Assembly (NCBI GenBank): GCA_016716265.1
Contig: JADJWQ010000006.1
Location: forward strand, 3,251,501-3,315,500
From: Planctomycetota bacterium
Lineage (GTDB): Bacteria > Planctomycetota > UBA1135 > UBA2386
DNA: 64,000 nucleotides
Direction of reading: 5' to 3'
Numbering within the stretch: position 1 is the first letter of the stretch; each line of letters begins with the position of its first letter. The notes beneath the pieces were generated by a model. The model made no database searches. It was given only the letters and a program-made list of their open reading frames with translations, and was not told the DNA's origin. Position numbers and translations under genes: made by a program. Of the stretch, positions 34,402-42,857 are shown piece by piece.

Positions 34402-35129
34402 CCCGGTTCGGACGTTAGCAGCGGGCGGTCGATCGTCAACCCGCGCATTCCCCCAGCTTACCGGCACGTGCAGCGACCACCCCGACCGCTCGCCTCCGCT
34501 CGGCCGGCGCGACAGACGAAATGGGCCGTGCCCGGGACATCCGGACGCGATCGCCTGCGTTCGACACCGGGATCGTGCAGCGACGACCTCCTCGTCACCG
34601 CGCGGCCCGGTGTGCAATCGCAGCGATCGCGACGAGCGCGCTCGGCCGCCAGCGGCTGCAGCGGGAGGTCGACAGCCGTCGCTCGACGGTCGGTTGCGAC
34701 CCGCTGCCTGCGGTTCCGCCCGACCACACCCGGCGCGTGGGCCGCATGCGCAGGGCGACGGTGAGATCCTCGGCGCACCGAGCGCGTACCGTGCCCCCGA
34801 GCAGTGGGCGTCGCGGGTCCGCCTCGTGCGGCGACGGCGCGCTGCCCGGCGACTTCGCGTGCCGCCCTCCGTGTCCCGGCCGCCGCGCGCATCTGCCGGA
34901 GTGTTCCCGGCCGACGGCACGACGCTGGCGCGGCGCGGCGAGCGTGCGAAACACGGCCCGGCTGTGCGGGCCGTTCGCGGACGATGACGGTCCGGACCGG
35001 AACCCGGGCCGATGTCGCTCCGTATCGCGGCGTTTCTCCTGATGCCGGAGAGGCCGCGCGCGGGCACGATACTCGACCGCGGCGGGTACCCCGCCGGCAC
35101 CGCGAACTGTCTTCGGAGACTCTCCCACC
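34402..35129. other. 728-base gap without a recognisable gene
   Basis: All open frames here give arginine/proline/alanine-rich sequence with no family signature, so I call no gene. One inverted repeat stands out: ACGGCCCG (34953-34960) and CGGGCCGT (34967-34974) with a six-base loop, no T-run. GATACT at 35068-35073 is a candidate -10 for the thioredoxin-like gene. A decayed gene cannot be excluded. Confidence 0.5.
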
Positions 35130-36194
35130 GTGAACCGCCGACTTCTGTCGTTCCTTCCCCTCGCGCTCGCGTCGTTCCTGTCCGCGCAGGATCCCGAGCC
35201 CGTCCCGCCCCAGGAGCCCACCCCGCCGCAGCAGCCGGAGCGTCCGTTCGCGTTGATGGTCGGCGACCCCGCACCGGCTCTCGCAGTCGCCGAATGGGTC
35301 AAGGGCGACGGCGTCACCGCCTTCCAGCCCGACAAGGTCTACGTGGTCGAGTTCTGGGCGACGTGGTGCGGGCCGTGCATCTACGGCATGCCCCACCTCA
35401 GCGAGGTCCAGGAGGAGTACGCGGCCAAGGGCGTGCGCGTGCTCGGCATCAACATCTGGGACGAGGCCGCCAATGTGCGCCCGTTCCTGAAGAGCCCGAT
35501 CCCGATGCACGACGACAAGACCGGTGACGAGGTCATGCGGTACACGATCGGCATCGAGCGGCAGAAGGATGGCGAGGGCATCATGGCGGCGCAGTGGATG
35601 GCGGCCGCCGGCCAGAACGGCATCCCGTGCGCGTTCGTCATCGATCAGAAGGGCCGCGTCGCGTGGATCGGCCACCCGATGGAGCTCGACGAGCCGCTCG
35701 CGAAGATCGTCGCCGGCGACTGGGACATCGCCGGCGAGGCGAAGGCCTACGCGGCGCGGATGGCCGAGGAGGCCAAGATCGAGAAGTACTTCGAGCTGTT
35801 CGGCAACAAGGAGTTCGAGAAGGCCTACGCGATCGGCCGCGAGCTGATGAAGGGACCCGCCGCCGAGAATCCCGGGCTCCTCAATGCGCTGGCCTGGGGC
35901 ATCGTCGACCCGAACGACCCACCCGCGAAGCAGGATCTCGACCTCGCGCTGGCCGCCGCGAAGAAGGCCGCCGAGCTGACCGAGAACCAGGACGCCTCGA
36001 TCCTCGACACGCTGGCGACTGTGCACTACGCGCGGCGTGAGCTCGAAGAAGCGGTCCGCCTGCAGCGCAAGGCCGCCGAGCTGGCCGACGACGACGATCT
36101 GGGCAACGACATCCGCGCACGCCTGAAGATGTTCGAGAAGGCGCTGGAGGACCAGCGGCGCGGCGGCGGCGAGAAGAAGCAGAGCCAGGGCTGA
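35130..36194 (+). CDS. Exported TlpA/ResA-like thioredoxin-fold protein with helical C-terminal domain
   Basis: The 354-residue product starts at GTG 35130, preceded by CGGAG about ten bases upstream, and has a short signal peptide (MNRRLLSFLPLALASFLSAQ) followed by a Pro/Glu/Gln-rich linker. The thioredoxin domain (about 42-205) has the redox pair C80-C83 in WATWCGPC and the cis-proline in GIPCAFVIDQKG. This is the TlpA/ResA design used for disulfide reduction or cytochrome-type maturation outside the cytoplasm. Residues about 215-345 form alpha helices of TPR character (FEKAYAIGRELMKG, ASILDTLATVHYARRELEEAVRLQRKAAEL). The family is normally 150-200 residues; this extension is common in planctomycete versions. 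A hairpin follows the stop. Confidence 0.9.
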   Translation: MNRRLLSFLPLALASFLSAQDPEPVPPQEPTPPQQPERPFALMVGDPAPALAVAEWVKGDGVTAFQPDKVYVVEFWATWCGPCIYGMPHLSEVQEEYAAKGVRVLGINIWDEAANVRPFLKSPIPMHDDKTGDEVMRYTIGIERQKDGEGIMAAQWMAAAGQNGIPCAFVIDQKGRVAWIGHPMELDEPLAKIVAGDWDIAGEAKAYAARMAEEAKIEKYFELFGNKEFEKAYAIGRELMKGPAAENPGLLNALAWGIVDPNDPPAKQDLDLALAAAKKAAELTENQDASILDTLATVHYARRELEEAVRLQRKAAELADDDDLGNDIRARLKMFEKALEDQRRGGGEKKQSQG

Positions 36195-36197
36195 GCG

Positions 36198-36214
36198 GCC
36201 GCTGCACCAGCGGC
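36198..36214 (+). terminator. GC hairpin just after the thioredoxin-like gene
   Basis: GCCGCTG (36198-36204) pairs with CAGCGGC (36208-36214) across a three-base loop, four bases beyond the stop at 36194. There is no T-run, so it is at most a weak intrinsic terminator or an mRNA-stabilising hairpin. The remaining gap to 36526 shows no gene. Confidence 0.35.
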
Positions 36215-36490
36215 GGCTCGCCGGCGGCTCGCCCCGCGCAGGTGCGCGCGCCGCACGCTGCTCCCGCTCGGCAGGTCGAGCCGCCCCCGCATCCGGCACG
36301 TCGGAGTCGACGCCGCGCTCCGCTTCGGTCTGCGCGAGGCGCCGCCTCGCCAGCGCTGCGAAGCCGCGTGCGCTGTCCGCGTCGACCAGCGAGACTGCGC
36401 TGCACCGCGGCGGTGCACGACGGCGACCGCCGGCTACCGACCGACTGCTCTCGCCGGCTGGCGAAGCGCGAATCACGGTGGCGGCGTCGC

Positions 36491-36496
36491 TATGCT
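36491..36496 (+). promoter_or_regulatory. TATGCT, -10-like element for the DegT aminotransferase gene
   Basis: TATGCT ends 30 bases before the TTG start at 36527. The same hexamer precedes the genes at 1712 and 62910. Confidence 0.4.
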
Positions 36497-36526
36497 GCGG
36501 GGTCGTTCATCCAAGGACCCCACGCG

Positions 36527-37678
36527 TTGGCAGCCATCGACCACGTTCCGCTCCTCGACCTCACCCGCACCGACTCCGAGCAGCTCGACGCGCTCCGCGC
36601 GGCGTTCGACCGCGTGCTGTGCAGCGGCCGCTACATCATGGGCCCCGAGGTCGACGGGCTCGAGGCGGAGTGCGCGGCATTGCTCGGCTGCAAGCACGCG
36701 ATCGGGGTGTCGTCGGGCACCGACGCGCTGCTCGCCGCGCTGATGGCGCTGTGCGTGGGCCCCGGCGACGAGGTGATCTGTCCGACCTACACGTTCTTCG
36801 CGACCGCGGGAACGATCTGGCGCACCGGCGCGAAGCCGGTGTTCGTCGATAGCGATCCGGTCACCTACAACTGCGTGCCGGAGCAGATCGAGGCCGCGAT
36901 CACCGACCGGACGCGAGCGATCATGCCGGTGCACCTGTTCGGCCAGTGTGCCGACATGGACCCGATCGTCGCGATCGGCCAGAAGCACGGCATCCCCGTC
37001 GTCGAGGACGCGGCGCAGGCGATCTCCGCGCGCTACGGCGACCGCTGTGCGGGCACCATCGGCGTATTCGGCTGCTTCTCGTTCTTTCCGTCGAAGAACC
37101 TCGGCTGCCTCGGCGATGGTGGTCTCGTCACGACGAACGACGACGAGCACGCGCGCATCGCGCGCGCCATGCGGAATCACGGCATGGAGCCGAAGTACCA
37201 CCACCACTTCGTCGGTGGCAACTTCCGCATCGACGCGCTGCAGGCCGCGTTGCTGCGCATCAAGCTGCCGCACCTCGCCCCGGCGACCGCCGGTCGCCGC
37301 CGGAATGCGCAGCTCTACACCGAGGCGTTCGCGGCGCACGGGGTCGCATCCGACTCGCCGACCGCCGTGCCCCCCGACCGCATCGGGCTGCCGGTCGCGG
37401 TCCGCGACCACATCTACAACCAGTTCGTGATCCGCACCCCGCGCCGCGAAGCGCTCCGCGAGTTCCTCGCGAGCCGCAAGATCGGCCACGAGGTCTACTA
37501 CCCGGTGCCGATGCACATGCAGGAGTGCTTCCGCACGCTCGGCCACGCCGCGGGCCAGTTCCCCGTCGCCGAGCGCGCCGCGGCCGAGACGCTCGCGCTG
37601 CCGGTATTCCCCGAGCTGAGCGAGGCCGAGGTCGCCTACGTCGCGGACGCGGTCGCCGCGTTCTGCAAGGGCGCGTGA
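36527..37678 (+). CDS. DegT/DnrJ/EryC1/StrS-family PLP aminotransferase
   Basis: This 383-residue enzyme is a sugar-nucleotide aminotransferase-type protein. It starts at a TTG preceded by AAGGA eight bases away, which places the family N-terminus (HVPLLDLTRTD) at the correct position. Visible features are GVSSGTDALLAALMAL for cofactor phosphate binding, VEDAAQAISARYGDRCAGTIG, and the PLP lysine K190 in FFPSKNLGCLGDGG. LPVFPELSEAEVAYVADAV closes the chain. Length agrees with the family (370-400). These enzymes make amino sugars for lipopolysaccharide, glycans or antibiotics. No other sugar-nucleotide gene is next to it, so the product is unknown. Confidence 0.95.
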   Translation: MAAIDHVPLLDLTRTDSEQLDALRAAFDRVLCSGRYIMGPEVDGLEAECAALLGCKHAIGVSSGTDALLAALMALCVGPGDEVICPTYTFFATAGTIWRTGAKPVFVDSDPVTYNCVPEQIEAAITDRTRAIMPVHLFGQCADMDPIVAIGQKHGIPVVEDAAQAISARYGDRCAGTIGVFGCFSFFPSKNLGCLGDGGLVTTNDDEHARIARAMRNHGMEPKYHHHFVGGNFRIDALQAALLRIKLPHLAPATAGRRRNAQLYTEAFAAHGVASDSPTAVPPDRIGLPVAVRDHIYNQFVIRTPRREALREFLASRKIGHEVYYPVPMHMQECFRTLGHAAGQFPVAERAAAETLALPVFPELSEAEVAYVADAVAAFCKGA

Positions 37679-37964
37679 CGCGCGTCTCGCGGTTTCGCGG
37701 CCCGAGCTGACCACTCGCGAATCACACCGGGCGGTGGTGACACCCGCTCAGGCGCTGACGCGAGGGACGATCGACGTGTCGGGTGGTCTCGATCGCCGAT
37801 CGCCCGCCGCAACACGATCGAATAGAATCGCCCGGCGGTCCGCGACGAGCCGACGTGATCGCCGTCGCGGCGGGCTCTCCACACGTCTCGCGTCCGCCCG
37901 CCACCTCGCTCCTTCGCGCCGTGCCCTGCGCGGTCTTCCCGACCCGCTGACAGGGAGCACAACG

Positions 37965-40229
37965 ATGAGCAGACTGCAGAGCGCGAGCCTCGCGCTTGCC
38001 GGGCTCGCTTCGGTGGCCGCAGCACAGACCGCCGAGGGTCGACGCCCCGAGCGGCTCGACTCCTGGCTGATCCCGATCCACACGTCCGCGACCGACCCGG
38101 TCGGCGGGGACTACGGCCTGTGGGCCGCGGGTCCGGACTACAAGGTCTCGTTCCACGACGGCGTCACGTTCTATCCGCTGCCTGCTCGCGCGAGTGACGG
38201 CCATCGTCCGCTGCAATGGCGGACGCAGGCGATCCTCGTCGGCGCACAGCCGCTAGCCGAGCTCGCGACCCGGCCGGACGCGGACCGCGAACCGTGGCGC
38301 TGCCGGTTCGAGCACGGTGCGGTGACCGAGATCTACGACGTCCGCGCGGACGGCGTCGAGCAGAGCTTCGTGCTGCACCGCGATCCGGGTACGGCTGGCG
38401 ACCTGGTCGTCGTCGGCCGGGTCACGACCGGTCTGCGCGCGGCTCCGCGCACGGCGCAGCCCGGCGCGCTCGACTTCTGCGACGAGCAGGGCCGACCGGT
38501 GGTCCGCTACGGTGCGGCCTGCGCGATCGACACCGACGGGCGTAGCACGGACCTCGCGACGGCCTGGGACGGCGATTGCGTGCGGTTGATCGTGCCCGGC
38601 GACTGGCTCCGCGACGCGAGCTACCCGGTGACGATCGACCCACTGACGTCGCGGGTGTGGCTGTACGGCGCGCCGTCGGCGTCCGGCGGTGGCGAGGTGC
38701 TCGACAGCGACGTCGTCCTCCCCGCCGACGACTCGCTCGCCGACCCCGGCCTGACGCTCGTCGTGCACTCCCGCGAGTTCGCCAGCGGCGACGTCGACGC
38801 CTACGGCATCGTCGCGGACCGCGATCTGGGCAACCGCGCCACGATCTGGACCGACATCACCACGGCCTGGTCGACCAGGCGGCCACGCTGCAGCCACGTC
38901 GGGCGGCTGGACCGGTGGGTGGTCGTGTTCGAGCGCCAGTTCACGTCCGGCTCCTCGGGTGTGCGCGCCTTCGTGCAGCAACGCTCCGACCGCAATCTCA
39001 ATGCTGGCTCGCTCTTCTACAGCACGGCCCCGTCCGGCAGCTCGCAGTACCGGCCCGACGTCGGTGGCAGCACCGGATTCAACAACTCGAGCGACAACTG
39101 CCTGGTCGTCTACGAGCAGGGGCCGACCGGCTCGACACCGTCCCTGGTGTTCGGTGCGCTGCTCGATCCGCTCGGCGGCTTCGCGACCGGCTACGATCTG
39201 CACCGCGGCGCGGGGTCCAACCGCACCTGCTCGCGGCCCTCGGTCATCAAGCACGCGCGGGGTACCAGCACGTTCCCGTGGGTCGTCGCCTGGCAGCAGC
39301 GCGACGCGAACGACCCCAACGACGACTGGGACCTCTATGTGAATCGCGTATACCCCGACGCGACGCGCAGCCTCGAGGCGGAGGTCGGCCCCTACGCGAG
39401 CGCGACCATCAGCGCCTACTCACCGAGGGTGGATGGCGACTGGGGCTCCTACCTGATCGCGTACGATCGCGGCCAGCTGTTCGTGCCGACCCAGGTGGGC
39501 TACCAGCGCTTCGACTGGGCGCAGGGCTCGGGGCCACCGTCGCTGAAGGCCGAACGCACCCTGCGCCGGCCGCTGAGCTACTACGGGACGGCGCACGCCA
39601 TCGCGTTCGATCACGATACGCGCTCGCACTGGGTGATCGTGTACCAGAACTCGGCGAGCGACGTCGGTGTGATGCGGGTCGGGCACAGCGGCGGCACGAT
39701 CGAATCCGCGACCCTGCACAGCTTCGGCTCGGGCGCAGGCGCGGGCGGTGCGGCGTTCGGCACGCGCTACCACGAGTTCGCGCTGACGGCCGCCGACGTG
39801 GACCTGCTCTACCCGCTGTACGGCCGGCGCATGACGTACCCCGCAGCCTCGACCTCCACCTACGGCAGCTCGTGCAACGCGCCGGCCGGGCTCGTCGCAC
39901 ACCGCGACCCGTTCGCCGGTGACGGCAACTTCCAGGTGACGGTCGGCTTCCCGTCCGGCCTGACCACGACCGCCGCGCTGCTCGCGTCGAGTTCGCGCGA
40001 TTCGTGGCTGATCCCCGGCGCGGAGCCGTGCCGCGGCTATCTGTCGATGGCCGCGATGTTCGTCGCCGACACCAGGTCCAACGTGACGTTCAATACGTTC
40101 TTCGCGATCCCGTTGCCCGATGACCCGGTGTTCGTCGGCGACGTGTACTTCCAGGTCGTGTATCTGAACACGACCGCGAACCCGCTCGGCCTCGAGACGA
40201 CGAACGGCCTGCTGGTCAACGTGCGCTGA
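37965..40229 (+). CDS. Large secreted protein of unknown function with C-terminal module
   Basis: The start at 37965 follows AGGGAG by eight bases and gives a signal peptide (MSRLQSASLALAGLASVAAAQ). The 754-residue product has an N-terminal beta domain (about 25-215) in which ASYPVTIDPLTS resembles the junction found before propeller-like repeats in many large secreted proteins. The central part (about 225-620) is propeller-like, with repeated WVVVFERQ, CLVVYEQG, PWVVAWQQRD, YLIAYDRG and HWVIVYQNS strands. The last 125 residues start YGSSCN, hold AIPLP, and end with DVYFQVVYLNTTANPLGLETTNGLLVNVR, the clearest example of the shared exported-protein C-terminal module. No catalytic residues are obvious; a surface adhesin or binding role is a guess. 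TAGAAT at 37823-37828 may be its -10. Confidence 0.75.
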   Translation: MSRLQSASLALAGLASVAAAQTAEGRRPERLDSWLIPIHTSATDPVGGDYGLWAAGPDYKVSFHDGVTFYPLPARASDGHRPLQWRTQAILVGAQPLAELATRPDADREPWRCRFEHGAVTEIYDVRADGVEQSFVLHRDPGTAGDLVVVGRVTTGLRAAPRTAQPGALDFCDEQGRPVVRYGAACAIDTDGRSTDLATAWDGDCVRLIVPGDWLRDASYPVTIDPLTSRVWLYGAPSASGGGEVLDSDVVLPADDSLADPGLTLVVHSREFASGDVDAYGIVADRDLGNRATIWTDITTAWSTRRPRCSHVGRLDRWVVVFERQFTSGSSGVRAFVQQRSDRNLNAGSLFYSTAPSGSSQYRPDVGGSTGFNNSSDNCLVVYEQGPTGSTPSLVFGALLDPLGGFATGYDLHRGAGSNRTCSRPSVIKHARGTSTFPWVVAWQQRDANDPNDDWDLYVNRVYPDATRSLEAEVGPYASATISAYSPRVDGDWGSYLIAYDRGQLFVPTQVGYQRFDWAQGSGPPSLKAERTLRRPLSYYGTAHAIAFDHDTRSHWVIVYQNSASDVGVMRVGHSGGTIESATLHSFGSGAGAGGAAFGTRYHEFALTAADVDLLYPLYGRRMTYPAASTSTYGSSCNAPAGLVAHRDPFAGDGNFQVTVGFPSGLTTTAALLASSSRDSWLIPGAEPCRGYLSMAAMFVADTRSNVTFNTFFAIPLPDDPVFVGDVYFQVVYLNTTANPLGLETTNGLLVNVR

Positions 40230-40326
40230 ACTCCCGATGCCGGAGCGGTACGCCGCCCCCCCGTATCAGGGCGCGGCGCCGTGCGGCCGCCACACCGGAC
40301 TTCGACCCGCGATACACCCGTGCCGA

Positions 40327-42717
40327 TCAGCTCTGGAAGTGGATCTCGAGGAACACCGCGTTGCCCGGCTTCCACCAGGCCTGGTCGAGCGCGGTGGTCG
40401 ACTCCTCCAGGACGTTCGAGTCGAACGTGCCGCCCTCGACGCGGCGCAGCACGTGGCTACCCCGCCGGAGCACCTCGCCGACCTGCTGGTCGCGCGCCTG
40501 GTAGTCGATCGCAGCGAAGCTGGCGCTGAGTGCCGGTGGCCTGCCGGGCACGGGGATCTGGCTCGGGCAGATCGGGACGTCCACGAGCTCGACGACCACC
40601 TGCTGCCACATCCCATCGCCGACCGGCGTGCGCCGATCGAACACCAGCGACTTCAAGGTCAGACCATCCTGCGAGACCTCGCCGCTGAGCACCGGCTGCG
40701 AGCCGCCGTCGCCGCTGCGGAAGCGCGCCCCGTCCCAAGCCAGCGCGCCGAAGTCGTAGGTCCGCTGCTCCAGCTGCCAGTCCGGTGCGCCGTCAGGGCC
40801 GGCGATGGTCGTCACCCGCACGCTCCGCGTCCGGTGCAAGACCTCCAGCAGGCCGGTCGTCCGCTGCGGCGTGAGCTCGAGCTTCGCTTCGAGGCCGCCG
40901 GTGTCGGAATCGACGGCCGCGAGGTAGAGCTCGTCACCGGCACCCGGACGCAACCGCACGGTCACCGCGGGCCCCGGCAGCGCGTCGTCCGCTCCCGCCG
41001 GAATCCGGACCTGCTGCACCGGTGTGGGGCTCTGGTGCGCCGCGCCGATCCGCACGCCGCCCGGCAGCACCACGGCGTAGCACTGCCCCTGGCCCGCCGC
41101 CTGCAGATCCAGGAGGCGGACCTGCACCGTCAGCTCGGCATCGCCCGTCGTTGTTACCGCCACGGCGTGGAGCGCGGTGGACGGACCGGGCTCGCAGCGC
41201 AGGTCGCACGTCGCGGACCGCTCCCCGAGCGCGGACTGGCCCTGTATCGCAGCGCGCGGCATGCGCGGCTGCGGGGCGAGGCCACGCAGTGGGCTGGCGG
41301 TGTCGAACAGGTAGTGGAGCGCGAAGCGCGCGTAGATCTCTGCGAAGCCGAGCCGCGTGACCGGAGCGATCTTCGCGCAGGCGAGCTGGAACGCCTCGAG
41401 CTGAACCGTCTCCACGTCGGTGCGCCCCTGCGAGCGGGCGCTCTCCAGGTGCATGGCGACCGTGGACCACAGCATGCCGAAGAGCTCGGCCGCGGTGACC
41501 GGGCTACCGCTGTGCGCGTTCCAGGCGTCGACCTCGGTGTGCACGAGGTAGTCGACGAAGTGCGCGACCTTGTACGGATGCACGTAGTGGGGGGAGGTCT
41601 CGTCGGGACCGGTCTCGCGATGGAACAACGAGCGCTGGAGGAAGCGCTCGAGCACGAACAGACGCTTGGCGTCGGCGACCTCCGTCAGCTTGCCCATCGA
41701 CGCGTAGCTCGGCTGCGCGATCCGGCTCGCGGCGTACTCCGCGAAGGCGTCCACGGAGGCAAGGTAGGTCTCGCCCATCGACTGGATCGAGAGCGTCGCG
41801 AGCTCGACGTTGTGGAACAGCTCGTGTGCGACGACGTAGTGGAGGATCGTCGGATCGCCATAGTCACGTGCCTGTACGATCACGTACGGCGAGTTCGCGA
41901 CGTGCTTCGACGTCACGCCGGCGAGCAGGAACACCGCGAGGCGGGGCGTCGCCATACGCAACCCGCAATCCCGATATGCGGCGACGGACTCGCGTGCGTA
42001 TTCCGCGACGTCGACCACGAGCGGGGGACCCTGCAATCGCGTACCCGTGTGCTGCAGCGTCCATCGGATGTTCGTCAGCTGGGCGTTCGTGTAGTGGACG
42101 ATCACGTCGCCGGCGTCGACGGTCTTCCACCACACGGATCTCCACAGCTCCATGATCCAGCTCAGGTGCCGGATCACGACGACAGCGCGTCGCCCACTGG
42201 CGTCGATCCTCACCTCGTGCTCGAACCACACTTCGGCGCGTGGGTCGAAGTAGAGCACCGACAGCTGCTCCGGAGCACGCTCCGGCGTCGCCGGGTCGAG
42301 ATCGATCTCGAGCAGCAGCGGCTCGGCGAGCTCGTGCCGGTCGCCGACCGTCACGTCGAGCACGCGCCCGACCTCCGCGTGCGGCCAGGGGCTGGCCGGG
42401 GTCTCCCGGACCTCGGTGACGCGCAGCTCCTCCCGACCCGTCACGAAGCCGGGCGGAACGACCAGTCGGAGTCCGGCGCCGATCGCCACCGTCGATGGCT
42501 CCGCGGACGGCTCCAGGGTCGTCTGCACGAGCGCCCGTCCGGGCGCCGGAGCGGGCACGGGCAGGCCGAACGTCGCGAACGCCGAGTCGGGAGCGAGGGG
42601 CGCGCCGGCGGACGGCGGAGCGATCGCAGGCTCGCCGGCACCGCTCTCGGGCACCGGATCATCGCGGCAGGCCGCGAGCACGAGGAAGCAAGCCAGGACG
42701 ACGGTTCGCGATCGCAC
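40327..42717 (-). CDS. Lipoprotein with gluzincin-like HExxH metallopeptidase signature
   Basis: The 796-residue protein has a lipoprotein signal (MRSRTVVLACFLVLAAC, cysteine 17). The first 190 residues are beta-rich. In the middle, VVAHELFHNVE gives H298-E299-x-x-H302, and E327 in VDAFAEYAA lies 24 residues later, the spacing of gluzincin zinc peptidases. Around it PLVVDVAEYARESVAAYRDCGLRMA and PYVIVQARDYGDPTILHY resemble the upstream helix and edge strand of such catalytic domains. From about 480 on there are more beta-rich segments without recognised family. I did not identify a peptidase family, so activity is inferred from the motif only. The gene lies 140 bases downstream of the rhamnosidase gene in the same direction. 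Confidence 0.75.
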   Translation of the reverse strand: MRSRTVVLACFLVLAACRDDPVPESGAGEPAIAPPSAGAPLAPDSAFATFGLPVPAPAPGRALVQTTLEPSAEPSTVAIGAGLRLVVPPGFVTGREELRVTEVRETPASPWPHAEVGRVLDVTVGDRHELAEPLLLEIDLDPATPERAPEQLSVLYFDPRAEVWFEHEVRIDASGRRAVVVIRHLSWIMELWRSVWWKTVDAGDVIVHYTNAQLTNIRWTLQHTGTRLQGPPLVVDVAEYARESVAAYRDCGLRMATPRLAVFLLAGVTSKHVANSPYVIVQARDYGDPTILHYVVAHELFHNVELATLSIQSMGETYLASVDAFAEYAASRIAQPSYASMGKLTEVADAKRLFVLERFLQRSLFHRETGPDETSPHYVHPYKVAHFVDYLVHTEVDAWNAHSGSPVTAAELFGMLWSTVAMHLESARSQGRTDVETVQLEAFQLACAKIAPVTRLGFAEIYARFALHYLFDTASPLRGLAPQPRMPRAAIQGQSALGERSATCDLRCEPGPSTALHAVAVTTTGDAELTVQVRLLDLQAAGQGQCYAVVLPGGVRIGAAHQSPTPVQQVRIPAGADDALPGPAVTVRLRPGAGDELYLAAVDSDTGGLEAKLELTPQRTTGLLEVLHRTRSVRVTTIAGPDGAPDWQLEQRTYDFGALAWDGARFRSGDGGSQPVLSGEVSQDGLTLKSLVFDRRTPVGDGMWQQVVVELVDVPICPSQIPVPGRPPALSASFAAIDYQARDQQVGEVLRRGSHVLRRVEGGTFDSNVLEESTTALDQAWWKPGNAVFLEIHFQS

Positions 42718-42857
42718 GACGCAGTCCCTCCGTGGAATTCGTCAAGCCAGCTCCGTGATCGACCAGATCCCTGCCGCGTCTGCATTCCGCAACCCGCACG
42801 GCGCACCGATCGGACGGTGGCCGCAGGACTGCACGAAGGGCCGCTCAGGGAGGTCGC

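Noticed and set aside
34953..34974. Hairpin as an intrinsic terminator
   Set aside because: Good 8-bp stem but no T-run and no gene ends nearby, so it is only noted within the gap.
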